Below, one piece after another: positions 36,374-45,552 of a stretch of DNA of 51,563 nt. The stretch spans positions 1 to 51,563 of the forward strand of contig JACPTK010000093.1 of NCBI GenBank assembly GCA_016192825.1. Reading direction: 5' to 3'. The notes beneath the pieces were generated by a model. That model was not told where the DNA came from, ran no database searches, and worked only from the letters and a program-made list of their open reading frames with translations. The stretch comes from Betaproteobacteria bacterium (GTDB lineage: Bacteria > Pseudomonadota > Gammaproteobacteria > Burkholderiales > SG8-41). Numbering within the stretch: the first letter of the stretch is position 1; each line of letters begins with the position of its first letter. Both the position numbers and the translations under genes were made by a program.

Positions 36374-37330
36374 CTACAAGCCGGCGGTTCTTGGAGCCCT
36401 GGCGTCTTTCCGGTCAAAAAATGCCCTGGCATTTTTTACGTCGAGCGCGATCTGGCGCGTGAGCGTGGCGAGATCGGCGTACTTTTCCTCGTCGCGCAGC
36501 TTGTGCAGGAACTCCACCCGGACGTGGCGCCGGTAGAGGTCGCCGTCGAAGCCGGGCACGTGCACTTCCAGCACCGGCGCGCCCTGGAGCTTCACGGTCG
36601 GCCGCACGCCCAGGCTCGCCACGCCTGGCAGCGGCTCGCGCGCCGCCCCGTGCAGCAGGACCGCGAAGATCCCGGTCAGCGGCGGCCGATTGTGCTTCAT
36701 CTGGACGTTCGCGGTCGGGAACCCGAGCTTGCGTCCCAGCCCGTCGCCGGCGACCACGCGCCCGCTGATCGAATAGCCGCGCCCCAGCAGCCGTTGCGCC
36801 CGCTCGAGATCGCCGGCGGCGAGCGCCTCGCGCAACGTCGTGCTCGAGACGCGCTCGCCGTCGAGCATGACGCTGGCGAGCGCGGCGACCTCGAAGCCGA
36901 GGCGCGCGGCGGCCTGCTTCAGCATGACGAGCCCGCCCGCGCGCCGCGCGCCGAAGCGGAAGTCGTCGCCCACCAGCACCCAGCGCGCCCCGAGGCCGCA
37001 GACGATGATGCGCTCGATGAAATCCTCCGCGGTAATCTGGGCGAAGCCGTAATTGAAGCGGCACAGGTGCACCCGGTCCACGCCGCAGCCGGCGAGCAGC
37101 TCCAGCTTCTCGCGCAGCGAGGTGAGCCGCGTCGGGGCCTGGTCGGGGGCAAAGAACTCGCGCGGGTGCGGCTCGAAGGTCAGCACGCAGGCGGGCAGGC
37201 CGAGTCGGCCGGCCGCGCGCGTCAGCTCGGCCAGCATCGCCTGGTGGCCGATGTGAATGCCGTCGAAATTGCCGATGGTGAGCGCAGCCGGGGCGGCTGC
37301 GGCGGCGGGAACGCCGCGCGAAATGCGCAT
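36374..37330 (-). CDS. ribF: Bifunctional riboflavin kinase / FAD synthetase
   Basis: A 318-residue enzyme making FMN and FAD from riboflavin. The N-terminal nucleotidyltransferase domain has GNFDGIHIGHQAML, FEPHPREFF and SSTTLREAL. The C-terminal kinase domain has GDGLGRKLGFPTANVQ, the PTAN motif that binds substrate, and GVASLGVRPTV. It heads the ribF–ileS–lspA–ispH cluster, ending 42 bp before ileS. Confidence 0.95.
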   Translation of the reverse strand: MRISRGVPAAAAAPAALTIGNFDGIHIGHQAMLAELTRAAGRLGLPACVLTFEPHPREFFAPDQAPTRLTSLREKLELLAGCGVDRVHLCRFNYGFAQITAEDFIERIIVCGLGARWVLVGDDFRFGARRAGGLVMLKQAAARLGFEVAALASVMLDGERVSSTTLREALAAGDLERAQRLLGRGYSISGRVVAGDGLGRKLGFPTANVQMKHNRPPLTGIFAVLLHGAAREPLPGVASLGVRPTVKLQGAPVLEVHVPGFDGDLYRRHVRVEFLHKLRDEEKYADLATLTRQIALDVKNARAFFDRKDARAPRTAGL

Positions 37331-37391
37331 ACAATCAAGCCAGAGGCGTTACTAAAAGCTTGAATTGTAGCGTGTTTTTGGAGAATGGGTC

Positions 37392-37427
37392 CAGGAGTTT
37401 GCCGGACGCCGCCCCGGCAAACTCCTG
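37392..37427. repeat. TGTCGG palindrome, type B variant
   Basis: AGGAGTTTGCCGG and CCGGCAAACTCCT (37393–37405, 37414–37426) lie between the ribF start and the DUF934 stop. A TGCCGG core replaces TGTCGG on both arms, a compensated change. Confidence 0.8.
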
Positions 37428-37451
37428 ACACAAGAGCAGACCGTTTTTCTG

Positions 37452-37952
37452 TCAACGGCGGCGGAACAGCGGCTCCGGACGCTCGACCGAGGCCTGGTAG
37501 GCCTCGCTGAGTTCGCCGAACGCCGCCAGCGCTTCCCGCGGATCCTCGCCCGCTCGCAGGACAAAGGCATTGAAGCCGCAACTGGAGAGAAAGAACAGCT
37601 GGTCGCGAAGCACGTCGCCGATCGCGCGCAGCTCGCCCTTCCAGCCGTAGCGCTCCCGCAGCAGCCGCGCGGTCGTATAGCCGCGGCCGTCGCCGGACTT
37701 CGGGAAATTCACCGCCACCACGCCGAGAAGCCGCAGATCCTCTGCGATGGCCTCCGGCGCCTCGTGGCTGTCGAGCCACACCCCGATGCGCCCGGGCCGC
37801 ACGAGCAGCGAGTCACGCTGCGCCTGCCACATTGCGAGCGGCACGATGATGTCGCCCGCGCGCGGCACGGGCGGCAGGCTGCCGTCGTCATTCCGCTCAA
37901 GCCGCAGCCAGGGATCGCTGACGACTTTCCGGTCTCTGATGAACGCCGCCAT
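37452..37952 (-). CDS. DUF934 protein linked to sulfite/nitrite reductase
   Basis: A 166-residue DUF934 family protein (MAAFIRDRKVVSDPWLRLE... VNFPKSGDGRGYTTARLLRERYGWKGELRAIGDVLRDQLFFLSSCGFNAF). The family almost always follows a siroheme sulfite or nitrite reductase and is thought to assist it; the biochemical role is unknown. The start (ATG 37952, or GTG 37958) overlaps the end of the reductase gene by about 56 bp, so the two are co-translated. Confidence 0.88.
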   Translation of the reverse strand: MAAFIRDRKVVSDPWLRLERNDDGSLPPVPRAGDIIVPLAMWQAQRDSLLVRPGRIGVWLDSHEAPEAIAEDLRLLGVVAVNFPKSGDGRGYTTARLLRERYGWKGELRAIGDVLRDQLFFLSSCGFNAFVLRAGEDPREALAAFGELSEAYQASVERPEPLFRRR

Positions 37953-39612
37953 AGACACGCTCCTTGAAGGGCTCCACGCCGATGCGCCAGACGACGTCGA
38001 CGAAACGTTCCTCCTCGCTGTCCCGCCGCTCGAGATAGACCTCGATCAGCCGCTCGATCACGCCGGGAACGTCGGCGCGCGCGAACGAGGGGCCGATCAC
38101 CTTCCCGAGCGCCGCCGGCGCCCCGGGACGGGTGAGCCCCTGGTTGCCGCCGATCGAGATCTGGTACCACTCCTCGCCGTTCTTGTCGACGCCGAGGATG
38201 CCGATGTGGCCAACGTGGTGGTGGCCGCAGGAATTCATGCAGCCGGAGAGGTTGAGGTCCAGCTCGCCGATGTCGTGGAGGTAATCGAGGCGGTCGAAGC
38301 GCTCCTGGATCGCCTGCGCCACGGGGATGGTCTTCGCATTGGCGAGCGAGCAGAAGTCGCCGCCCGGGCAGGCGATGAGGTTGGTGAGCAGCCCGACGTT
38401 GGGCGTGGCAAGCCCCAGCGCTTTCGCGTCGTCCCACAGCGCGCGCAGCTCCGCCTGGCGCACGTCGGCGAGTATCAGGTTTTGCTCGTGGGAGAGGCGC
38501 AGCTCGCCCTGGCTGTAGCGCTCGGCCAGGTCCGCCACGGCGTCCATCTGCCCGGCGGTCGCGTCACCCGGCGGAACGCCGGTCTTCTTCAACGAAAGCG
38601 TCACCGCAGCGTAACCCGGCATCTTGTGCGCGTGGACATTGCGTCCCGCCCACGCGGCGAAGGCGCGGTCCGAGGCAAGCCGCGCCGCGTATCCGGCGTC
38701 GTCTCCGGGGAGCCGCTCGTACGCCGGGCGCGTGAAGCGCCTTTCCACGCGCCGCACCTCGCTCCCGGTCAGGGTGGAAGGCCCGTCCTTCAGATGCGCC
38801 CATTCGGCTTCGACCTCCTCGCGGAACCGCGCCGGCGTGAGCGCTTTCACCAGGATCTTGATGCGCGCCTTGTGGATGTTGTCGCGGCGGCCGTAGCGGT
38901 TGTAGACGCGCAGGACCGCCTCGATGTAGGTGAGGAAATGCGGCCACGGCAGGAACTCGCGGATCACGTGCCCGAGGATGGGCGTCCTGCCCATGCCCCC
39001 GCCCACGATCACCCGGAAGCCGGTCTCTCCCCTCGCGTCGCGCACCGCGTGCAGCCCGATGTCGTGCAGGTAGGTCGCCGCGCGATCGACCGCGGCGCCG
39101 TTCACGGCGATCTTGAACTTGCGCGGCAGGTAGGAGAACTCCGGGTGGAACGTGGACCACTGGCGCAGCAACTCGCACCAGACGAAGGAATCCACGATCT
39201 CATCGCGCGCGACGCCGGCAAGGTGGTCGGTGGTGATGTTGCGCACGCAGTTGCCGCTGGTCTGGATCGCGTGCATCTGCACGGTCGCCAGCTCGGCGAG
39301 GATGTCGGGCACGTCTTCGAGCTTCGGCCAGTTGAACTGCAGGTTCTGCCGCGTGCTGAAGTGCCCGTAGCCGCGGTCCCACTTGCGCGCGACATGCGCG
39401 AGCGTGCGCAGTTGCCGGGACGAGAGCAGGCCGTAGGGAATCGCCACGCGCAGCATGGGGGCGTGGCGCTGGATATAGAGGCCGTTCCTCAGCCTGAGCG
39501 GGCGGAAGTCGTCCTCGGACAGCGCCCCCGCGAGGAAGCGGCGCGTCTGGTCGCGGTATTGCGCGACCCGCTCGTCCACCAGCTTTTGATCGATTTCGTC
39601 GTAGCGATACAC
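37897..39612 (-). CDS. cysI: Siroheme nitrite/sulfite reductase (hemoprotein)
   Basis: The 571-residue ferredoxin-type or NADPH-dependent hemoprotein carries coupled siroheme and 4Fe-4S. The duplicated ferrite-like domains are visible: GYGHFSTRQNLQFNWPKLEDVPDIL and GELRLSHEQNLILADV. The cluster cysteines are CPGGDFC and CMNSC in LSGCMNSCGHHHVGHIG. Sulfite versus nitrite preference cannot be decided by motif, but the divergent cysB-type gene and the DUF934 partner favour assimilatory sulfite reduction. It is transcribed away from cysB across a 111-bp spacer. Confidence 0.9.
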   Translation of the reverse strand: MYRYDEIDQKLVDERVAQYRDQTRRFLAGALSEDDFRPLRLRNGLYIQRHAPMLRVAIPYGLLSSRQLRTLAHVARKWDRGYGHFSTRQNLQFNWPKLEDVPDILAELATVQMHAIQTSGNCVRNITTDHLAGVARDEIVDSFVWCELLRQWSTFHPEFSYLPRKFKIAVNGAAVDRAATYLHDIGLHAVRDARGETGFRVIVGGGMGRTPILGHVIREFLPWPHFLTYIEAVLRVYNRYGRRDNIHKARIKILVKALTPARFREEVEAEWAHLKDGPSTLTGSEVRRVERRFTRPAYERLPGDDAGYAARLASDRAFAAWAGRNVHAHKMPGYAAVTLSLKKTGVPPGDATAGQMDAVADLAERYSQGELRLSHEQNLILADVRQAELRALWDDAKALGLATPNVGLLTNLIACPGGDFCSLANAKTIPVAQAIQERFDRLDYLHDIGELDLNLSGCMNSCGHHHVGHIGILGVDKNGEEWYQISIGGNQGLTRPGAPAALGKVIGPSFARADVPGVIERLIEVYLERRDSEEERFVDVVWRIGVEPFKERVYGGVHQRPESRQRSLAAA

Positions 39613-39702
39613 CGCGCGGATTCCAGGATACGGGGACGGACCGGAATCGTAGCAACGGTCTGTTATACTTCAAACGAATATTGTGTTAGATGGTAGTAAC
39701 TA

Positions 39703-39723
39703 ATAGTTATTTATTATAACTAT
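39703..39723. promoter_or_regulatory. LysR-type operator in the cysI/cysB spacer
   Basis: The perfect inverted repeat ATAGTTAT-TTATT-ATAACTAT ends on the base before the cysB ATG, in a very AT-rich patch. It is a natural candidate for CysB autoregulation by blocking initiation. A TATACT (39664–39669) upstream could be a -10 element. Confidence 0.6.
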
Positions 39724-40665
39724 ATGAATTTACAGCAATTACGCTATCTTTTGGCGGTTGCCAGGCGCGGCCTGAACCTGTCGGCGGCGGCGGCTGACCT
39801 CCACACGTCGCAGCCCGGCATCAGCAAACAGATCCGCCTGCTGGAGGACGAGCTGGGCGTGAACGTCCTGGTTCGCAAAGGCAAGCGCGTCGTGGACACG
39901 ACCGAGCCGGGCCGCGCCGTTCTCGCCATCGCCGAGCGCGTTCTGCAGGACGTCGAGAACCTGAAGCAGGTGGGGCGCGAGTTCCGCGACCCGGCCGCCG
40001 GCACGCTGACGATCGCCACCACGCACACCCAGGCGCGCTATTCGCTGCCCAGGGTGGTGAGCGCGTTCAAGCAGCGCTACCCGAAAGTGCGCCTGACGCT
40101 CCAGCAGGGCAGCCCGCCCCAGCTCGCCGAGATGGTGGTGGCGGGCGAAGCCGACATCGCGATCGCCACCGAGGCGCTCGGCCAGTACCCCAAGCTGCTG
40201 GCGCTGGCCGGCTATCAATGGCGGCATTGCGTGGTGGCGCCGGAGCGGCATCCCCTGCTGCGGGAGAAGCGCGTCACGCTGGAGATGCTCGCGCGCCATC
40301 CGATCGTCACCTACGATCCCGCCTTCGCCGGGCGCAGCCACATCGACGAGGCCTTCCGCGCGCAGGGCCTCGCGCCCGACATCGTGCTCTCGGCGGTCGA
40401 CTCGGACGTGATCAAGACCTACGTCGAGCTGGGCCTGGGGATCGGCATCATCGCGGCGGTGGCGTTCGATGAAAAGCGCGACCGCGCCCTGCGCGCGATC
40501 GAGGCCGGGCACCTGTTCGGGACCATGACCACGCGCATCGCGGTGCGGCGCGGCGCGGCGCTGCGCGGATTCGCCTACGCGTTCATCGAGCTCTTTTCGC
40601 CGCTGCTGACGCGCGCGGTGGTCGATGCCGCCCTGAAGGGCAAGGGCTCCAGCTACGAGCTTTGA
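39724..40665 (+). CDS. cysB: CysB-type LysR transcriptional regulator
   Basis: A 313-residue LysR regulator. The N-terminal helix-turn-helix is MNLQQLRYLLAVARRGLNLSAAAADLHTSQPGISKQIRLLEDELG. The effector domain has TIATTHTQARYSLPRVV (about 96–112) and QGSPPQLAEMVVAGEADIAIATE, both characteristic of CysB/Cbl, which sense O-acetylserine or sulfate status. It is divergent from the siroheme reductase it probably controls. No Shine-Dalgarno is visible; the A/T-rich palindrome touches the ATG. Confidence 0.93.
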   Translation: MNLQQLRYLLAVARRGLNLSAAAADLHTSQPGISKQIRLLEDELGVNVLVRKGKRVVDTTEPGRAVLAIAERVLQDVENLKQVGREFRDPAAGTLTIATTHTQARYSLPRVVSAFKQRYPKVRLTLQQGSPPQLAEMVVAGEADIAIATEALGQYPKLLALAGYQWRHCVVAPERHPLLREKRVTLEMLARHPIVTYDPAFAGRSHIDEAFRAQGLAPDIVLSAVDSDVIKTYVELGLGIGIIAAVAFDEKRDRALRAIEAGHLFGTMTTRIAVRRGAALRGFAYAFIELFSPLLTRAVVDAALKGKGSSYEL

Positions 40666-40696
40666 ACGGCGTGAATCGTGATTCGTGAGTGATGAG
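40664..40696. repeat. Heptamer tandem array after cysB
   Basis: GAACGGCGTGAATCGTGATT then GTGAGTG units follow the cysB stop, with the same 13-base head as the array at 7007. Confidence 0.7.
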
Positions 40697-40713
40697 TTGA
40701 CCCTTTAACCGCC

Positions 40714-40925
40714 CTAGCAGCCTGTCGGACTTGGCATTCCGACAGGCTGCTCACAGCAAAACCGCGTGCGGATTTCGAACGAAATACGGGATGACGACCC
40801 TTATTAGTCTCCAACGGGCACGCGAGCAGGCTGAAAATAAGGTTTTCACTGCCTTTTTCTTGCGTTCTGGCGCAGGCGGTTTTGCATTTAGGAGTTTGTC
40901 GGTCCTAAGTCCGACAAACTCCTAG
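40714..40925 (+). repeat. 212-bp composite palindromic element, copy 1
   Basis: CTAG, palindrome A (AGCAGCCTGTCGGA / TCCGACAGGCTGCT), inner arm GCAAAACCGCGTGCG (40756–40770), a core of about 100 bp, inner arm CGCAGGCGGTTTTGC (40871–40885), palindrome B (TAGGAGTTTGTCGG / CCGACAAACTCCTA), CTAG. Copy 2 at 45553 is its reverse complement with five substitutions and no indels. No credible gene lies inside. Confidence 0.9.
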
Positions 40926-40962
40926 CCCCGCCGCCAAGGTATGTGAGCCGAACGCGGGCGTT

Positions 40963-41724
40963 TCAGTGAACCAGACGTTGGCGCAGCCAGGCGCTCGCGC
41001 CATCCACGATCACGACGAGGGCCAGCATAGCGAGGATTACGGTCATCGCCTGCGGCTGCTGGAACAGCGAGAGGCTGAAGTAAAGCATCTGGCCCAGCCC
41101 GCCGGCGCCGACGACACCGAGGATCGCCGCCATACGGATGTTGATTTCCCAGCGGTAGAGCGTGTACGCGATCAGCTGCGGCACGACATTGGGCATGGTG
41201 CCGTAAAGAAAAGCGAGCGAGGCGGGACTGCCCGACAGCCGCAGCGCCCCGGCGGGCGCGGCCGGGGCGTTTTCGAGCGTCTCCGCGAACAGACGCCCGA
41301 TGACGCCCGTCGTGTGCCAGGCGAGCGCAAGCGTTCCCGCGAACGGGCCGAGCCCCGCTGCAATCACCATCAGCGCCGCCCACACGAGCTCGGGTATCGA
41401 TCGGAGAAAATTCAGGAGGAGCCGTGCCATCGCTCGCGGCACGACGCCGAAGCGCCCCGCGGCAGGCAGCGCGAGCAGCAGCCCGAGCACCGCCGCCAAC
41501 GCTGTTCCGATCGCGGAAATGGCGATGGTTTCGAGCGTGCCCTGCCCGATCCGCGACAAGTGCCCGGCGGAAAAATCCGGCGGAAAGAACGACACCACGT
41601 ATTTCCACATCTGCGCTTGCGCCTCGAGCGTGAGCAGCTGGCCGAGGTCAAGTGCAAGGTAAGCGAAGCTCGCCCAGGTCGCTGCGACCAGGCCCGCCAC
41701 GACCGCCCAGTGCGCGCCCCTCAT
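40963..41724 (-). CDS. phnE: Phosphonate-type ABC transporter permease (PhnE), second
   Basis: A 253-residue inner-membrane permease. MRGAHWAVVAGLVAATWASFAYL starts the first membrane segment, and RSIPELVWAALMVIAAGLGPFAGTLALAWHTTGVIGRLFAETLE is the cytoplasmic EAA loop region that contacts the ATPase. ATG 41724 overlaps the stop of the upstream permease (ATGA). The C-terminus is VDGASAWLRQRLVH. Together with the 275-residue permease it forms a heterodimeric channel. Confidence 0.88.
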   Translation of the reverse strand: MRGAHWAVVAGLVAATWASFAYLALDLGQLLTLEAQAQMWKYVVSFFPPDFSAGHLSRIGQGTLETIAISAIGTALAAVLGLLLALPAAGRFGVVPRAMARLLLNFLRSIPELVWAALMVIAAGLGPFAGTLALAWHTTGVIGRLFAETLENAPAAPAGALRLSGSPASLAFLYGTMPNVVPQLIAYTLYRWEINIRMAAILGVVGAGGLGQMLYFSLSLFQQPQAMTVILAMLALVVIVDGASAWLRQRLVH

Positions 41725-42548
41725 CCGGTCACCTTGCGCAGCAAGGCGCTGACGCCGTCCGCCAGCACCACCAGCAGCAGGAATGTAAGCAGGATCGTGC
41801 TCACCTCGCCGCCGTTCAGCATGCGCATCGAGAGCTCCATCTGCAGGCCAAGTCCGCCCGCCCCGACGAACCCCATGATGACGGAGGCGCGCACCGCGCA
41901 CTCCCAGCGGTACACCGAATAGGACACGAGCTCGGGCAGGGCAACCGGCCACATCCCGTAGCAGAATGCCGCGATCCGCCCGCCGCCCGCCTCCAGCAGC
42001 GCGGTCGCCGGACGCGTGTCATTGGATTCCAGGATTTCCGAATAGACCTTGCCCAGCATTCCGCCGTAGGTGACGCCGATTGCCAACACACCGGCGGCGG
42101 GCCCGAGTCCTACCGCGCGCACGAAAAGCAGGGCCCACACGATTTCCGGAATGCTGCGGAAAAACATCAGAGCGAACCGCGCCGGCATGCGCACCAGGCG
42201 CCCGGGCATCAGGCCGGGACCCGGGCCGATGCGCGAAATCGAGAGGCTGCGCGTTACGACCAGGGCGAGCGGCCACCCGATCAGAATCGCGAACGCCATG
42301 CCGGCGGTCGCGATGGCCAGCGTCTCGAATGTGGACTTGAGCACGAGTCCGAGAAAGTCCGGGGACGTTTCGAGCGGGAAGAACGTGCCCACGAACTTGA
42401 CGATGGTCGCGCGGCCGCGCTCGTCAAACAGGGCCGCCGGGTCGAACTCGGTGAGGCTGAAGCCCGGCCACAGGAGGGCGACGATGCAGACGGCCAGCAG
42501 CAGTCGCGGCGCCGCAGCGGGATCACGCAGTCGCGGAATCGAGTTCAT
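41721..42548 (-). CDS. phnE: Phosphonate-type ABC transporter permease (PhnE), first
   Basis: A 275-residue permease with about six membrane segments and the family loop FFRSIPEIVWALLFVRAVGLGPAAGVLAIGVTYGGMLGKVYSEILE. MGFVGAGGLGLQMELSMRM matches the same region of the other permease, showing ancient duplication. It lies 65 bp after phnC and overlaps the next permease by 4 bases. Confidence 0.88.
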   Translation of the reverse strand: MNSIPRLRDPAAAPRLLLAVCIVALLWPGFSLTEFDPAALFDERGRATIVKFVGTFFPLETSPDFLGLVLKSTFETLAIATAGMAFAILIGWPLALVVTRSLSISRIGPGPGLMPGRLVRMPARFALMFFRSIPEIVWALLFVRAVGLGPAAGVLAIGVTYGGMLGKVYSEILESNDTRPATALLEAGGGRIAAFCYGMWPVALPELVSYSVYRWECAVRASVIMGFVGAGGLGLQMELSMRMLNGGEVSTILLTFLLLVVLADGVSALLRKVTG

Positions 42549-42613
42549 GGCTAAGGGCTGGCGCGTGGGACGGACACGCGCGCGGAACTATCGCCGGCAT
42601 CCGCGTGCCGCGC

Positions 42614-43444
42614 TCAGGAAAACATGGGCCTGCGGCGCACGCCCGCCGGGACCGTTTCGAGCGTCTGATTGTCCTGCGTCGGAACCGTCCGCGATTCGGA
42701 CGCGTAGAGTTCCGCGAGCATGCCGTCGCTGACCCGCACCGGCGGCAGATCGAACACGATCTCGCCGGCCCGGACGCCGATGACCCGCGGAAACCGGTGC
42801 AGCGCGAGATCCACGGCGTGCAGGCTCGCGACCAGCGTCACGCCGCGCTCGATCGCTTCGCGGTTGAGCTCGCCGACCACCCGGTCCGACAGCGCGGGGT
42901 CCACCGCCGAGACCGGCTCGTCGGTTAGTATCAGGTCGGGCCGCTGGTAGAGCACGCGCGCTACCCCGACGCGCTGCAGCTGGCCGCCCGAGAGCTGGTC
43001 GCAGCGCTCGAACAATTTGTCCGCGATTTCCATCCGCGCCAGCATCCGCTCGGCGCCGGCGATATCCATCGGATAGACGAGCGAGGCGAGGCTTCTCCAG
43101 GCCGGCCACTGGCCGAGCCGTCCCGCCAGGACCGCGGTCACGACCCTCTGCCGTGGGGGTATGGGCGGTGCCTGGTGCACCATGCCGATCCGGCTCCTCA
43201 GCCGCCGCAGGTTTCCGCGGTCGAGCCGCCACGGGTCGGTATCGAGCACCCCGATGGTGCCCGACGACGGACGGAGCGCCGTGGCGAGTATGCGCAGCAA
43301 CGACGTCTTGCCGGCCCCGGACGGGCCGATGATGGCTACGCGCTCGCCCTTGCGAATCTCGCAGTCGAGGCGGCGGACGGCGCGAACGCCGTTCGGGTAC
43401 TCGAGGCTGACCTTGTTGAATTTGACGCTCAACCTGGCGTCCAT
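42614..43444 (-). CDS. phnC: Phosphonate-type ABC transporter ATP-binding protein (PhnC)
   Basis: A 276-residue ABC ATPase: Walker [10 protein letters not shown] (about 40–48), signature [15 protein letters not shown], Walker B LILTDEP, and a switch His in SLHAVDLAL. Start ATG 43444, 22 bp after the phnD stop. It energises import through the two PhnE-type permeases encoded downstream. Confidence 0.92.
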   Translation of the reverse strand: MDARLSVKFNKVSLEYPNGVRAVRRLDCEIRKGERVAIIGPSGAGKTSLLRILATALRPSSGTIGVLDTDPWRLDRGNLRRLRSRIGMVHQAPPIPPRQRVVTAVLAGRLGQWPAWRSLASLVYPMDIAGAERMLARMEIADKLFERCDQLSGGQLQRVGVARVLYQRPDLILTDEPVSAVDPALSDRVVGELNREAIERGVTLVASLHAVDLALHRFPRVIGVRAGEIVFDLPPVRVSDGMLAELYASESRTVPTQDNQTLETVPAGVRRRPMFS

Positions 43445-43466
43445 TCCGTGCCGTGAAGGGTGCCTT

Positions 43467-44312
43467 CTACTTGAGCAGTCCGGCCGAGCGCGCCGCTGTC
43501 TCGATGCCCTTGTAGTTCTCGGGTTTCGTCGCGATGAACCTGCTCGCCCGCTGAAGATTGAGAATGTACTTGTGCCCCGGGAGTTTCGGATCGAGCTTGA
43601 GAAAGGCGGCCGTCAGCTTCTTGACTAGCGCCGGATCGAGATTGCCGCGCACGGTCCAGTTGTAGTCATAGTACGGCGGCGTGGTCCAGATTACTCTCAC
43701 CTTGCCGGTGTCCACCTTCTTCTCCGCGACCAGCTTGTACCAGACCGAGGCGTTCAGCACGCCGGACTCGACCTTCCCGGATTCCACCTGCAGGGCGGTC
43801 GCGTCGTGCGCTCCCGAATACGCCACGCGCTTGAAATCGTTTTCCGGGTTGATCTTGTTTTCCAGCAGGTAGAAGCGCGGCATGAGGTGCCCCGACGTCG
43901 AGGATACCGAGCCGAAGCTGAAGTTCCTGCCCTTGAGGTCGGCGAGGTGCTTGATGCCGCTGGCGGCGTTGGCGATGAACTTGCTCGTGAAGTTCTCGTC
44001 CTCGACGCGCTGCGCGATCGGGATCGCGTTGCCGGTCCGCAGGCGCGCCTGGACGAAGGTGAATCCCCCCAGCCATGCCATGTCGATCTTGCCGGCGGCC
44101 AGGCCCTCCACGACCGCCGCGTAGTCGGTGACCGGGATGAACTGCACCTTCATTACGGTCTCCTTTTGCAGATAGGCGCCAAGCGGCGTGAACTTGCGCT
44201 GCAGCTCGGTCGGGGATTCGTCGGGAATCGCGGATACGCGCAGGATGTTCTGCGCGAGCGCCGGACTGGACAGGAAAATGCCGCACAACGCGATCAAAAT
44301 GCGCTTGAGCAT
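43467..44312 (-). CDS. phnD: PhnD-family periplasmic substrate-binding protein
   Basis: A 281-residue periplasmic receptor with signal peptide [21 protein letters not shown]. Family signatures are [70 protein letters not shown] and [17 protein letters not shown]. Start ATG 44312 with TAGGAG 6 bases upstream. Phosphonate, phosphite or phosphate are usual ligands. From memory the wording also resembles receptors annotated as putative selenate-binding, and the cys genes nearby make an oxyanion other than phosphonate possible. No phn lyase or ptx genes are in view. Ligand unresolved. Confidence 0.85.
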   Translation of the reverse strand: MLKRILIALCGIFLSSPALAQNILRVSAIPDESPTELQRKFTPLGAYLQKETVMKVQFIPVTDYAAVVEGLAAGKIDMAWLGGFTFVQARLRTGNAIPIAQRVEDENFTSKFIANAASGIKHLADLKGRNFSFGSVSSTSGHLMPRFYLLENKINPENDFKRVAYSGAHDATALQVESGKVESGVLNASVWYKLVAEKKVDTGKVRVIWTTPPYYDYNWTVRGNLDPALVKKLTAAFLKLDPKLPGHKYILNLQRASRFIATKPENYKGIETAARSAGLLK

Positions 44313-44660
44313 GATTGCTCCTATTGGTTGGAGGCCAGTGAAATTTGACGTTTAGGTGCGCCAGGCGGGCAAGCGCGCTCGCCGACCGGCGGCGAAAGGA
44401 GATGCCTGAAACGAAACCGGACGATCTGGAGAGGCGAAACGGAGGGAGCACGCGGGAGGATGGCGGAGCAGCGCACGACATGCGTCGTCAGCCGGGCTCC
44501 GCGAGCGGTTCGCCGAGCCCTGGCCACCGCCCGCGCGCGCAAAGTCGATGCTCGCGAAAAGCGAAATGGAGCTTCTCGAGGTCAGGCGCGATAGGACGAA
44601 CATTCAGGCTATTCCTGATCTTGTAACGAGCCTGTGTGCGTCCGGCCAAAGCACTTATTA
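44313..44660. other. Intergenic region upstream of phnD
   Basis: 348 bp with no supported gene. It contains the inverted repeat TCAGG-CTATT-CCTGA (44604–44618) in a relatively AT-rich patch, a possible operator or promoter region for the phnD operon. Confidence 0.45.
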
Positions 44661-45452
44661 TCAGGCCTCCCGCGCCAGCCGCAGGCCGCCGAACTGCCAG
44701 CGGGCTTCCGGCGGGAAGAAATTGCGGTAGGTCGCGCGGATATGCGCGCGCGGCGTCACGCACGAGCCGCCGCGCAGCACGTACTGGTTGCACATGAACT
44801 TGCCGTTGTACTCGCCGATCGCGCCCGCCGCGAGCCGGAAGCCGGGATATGGCGAGTACGCGCTTTGGGTCCATTCCCAGACTTCGCCGAAAGGTTGCGC
44901 CAGGCCCGGGGCCGGCGCTTCGTCCCGCAACGCGAACGGATGCAGGGCGCGGCTCTCCAGGAAATTCCCTTCGACCGGCGCCCGCGACGCCGCGACTTCC
45001 CACTCGGCCTCCGTCGGCAGCCGCGCGCCGGCCCAGCGCGCGTAGGCATCCGCCTCGAAATAGCTCACGTGGCAAAGGGGCGTGTGCGGATCGACCCTCG
45101 CCATGCCATGGAGCGTGAACGTATGCCAGTCATTCCCGTGCCGCTCCCAGTACTGCGGCGCGCGCCAGCCCTGCGCCTGGACGAGATCCCGGCCCGACGA
45201 CAGCCACAGCTCGGCGCGCTCGTAGCCATGGTCCTCGAAGAACCAGCTGGTATGGGCGAGGTGCCATTTGGCCGGGCTCGCATCCGGCATCGACTGCAGC
45301 GCGCAATCCTCCGGAGACAGCGGCTCCGCAAGCTGTTCCGTTACCCGGCGCACCGCGGCGTAGCGCGCGGCCAATGCCGGTCGCGACTGTGGAGCCGTGC
45401 GGGCGGGTTTCGCCCTCAAGGTTTGCGCAGGTTTCCGTTGAAATTTGCGCAT
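44661..45452 (-). CDS. egtB: EgtB-like sulfoxide synthase with internal deletion
   Basis: A 263-residue protein resembling EgtB, the iron enzyme joining cysteine or gamma-glutamylcysteine to hercynine in ergothioneine synthesis, but far shorter than the usual 400–430 residues. The N-terminal DinB part reads YAAVRRVTEQLAEPLSPEDCALQSMPDASPAKWHLAHTSWFFE (31–73), then jumps directly to DHGYERAELWLSSGRDLVQAQGW, which belongs to the FGE-sulfatase domain (DPHTPLCHVSYFEADAYARWAGARLPTEAEWEVAA, VWEWTQSAYSPYPGF, LRGGSC). The HxxxH segment giving two iron ligands is missing. The frame is kept across the junction (near 45234). Start ATG 45452 with AGGAGG upstream. Probably non-functional, or with another role; no egtD is in the window. 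Confidence 0.82.
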   Translation of the reverse strand: MRKFQRKPAQTLRAKPARTAPQSRPALAARYAAVRRVTEQLAEPLSPEDCALQSMPDASPAKWHLAHTSWFFEDHGYERAELWLSSGRDLVQAQGWRAPQYWERHGNDWHTFTLHGMARVDPHTPLCHVSYFEADAYARWAGARLPTEAEWEVAASRAPVEGNFLESRALHPFALRDEAPAPGLAQPFGEVWEWTQSAYSPYPGFRLAAGAIGEYNGKFMCNQYVLRGGSCVTPRAHIRATYRNFFPPEARWQFGGLRLAREA

Positions 45453-45552
45453 GGCTATCCTCCTGGAGCTCGGCGATGGAAGGCTCTGGGAGCCGGTCGC
45501 TGAAAATTCGGCGAGCACCTCCTCCTCAGGAGCGCGGGCCCGACCGGCGCGC

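Noticed and set aside
40731-40925. 64-codon frame inside composite repeat copy 1
   Set aside because: No ribosome-binding site and no homology. It is a by-product of the repeat, and copy 3 with a different core has no matching frame.
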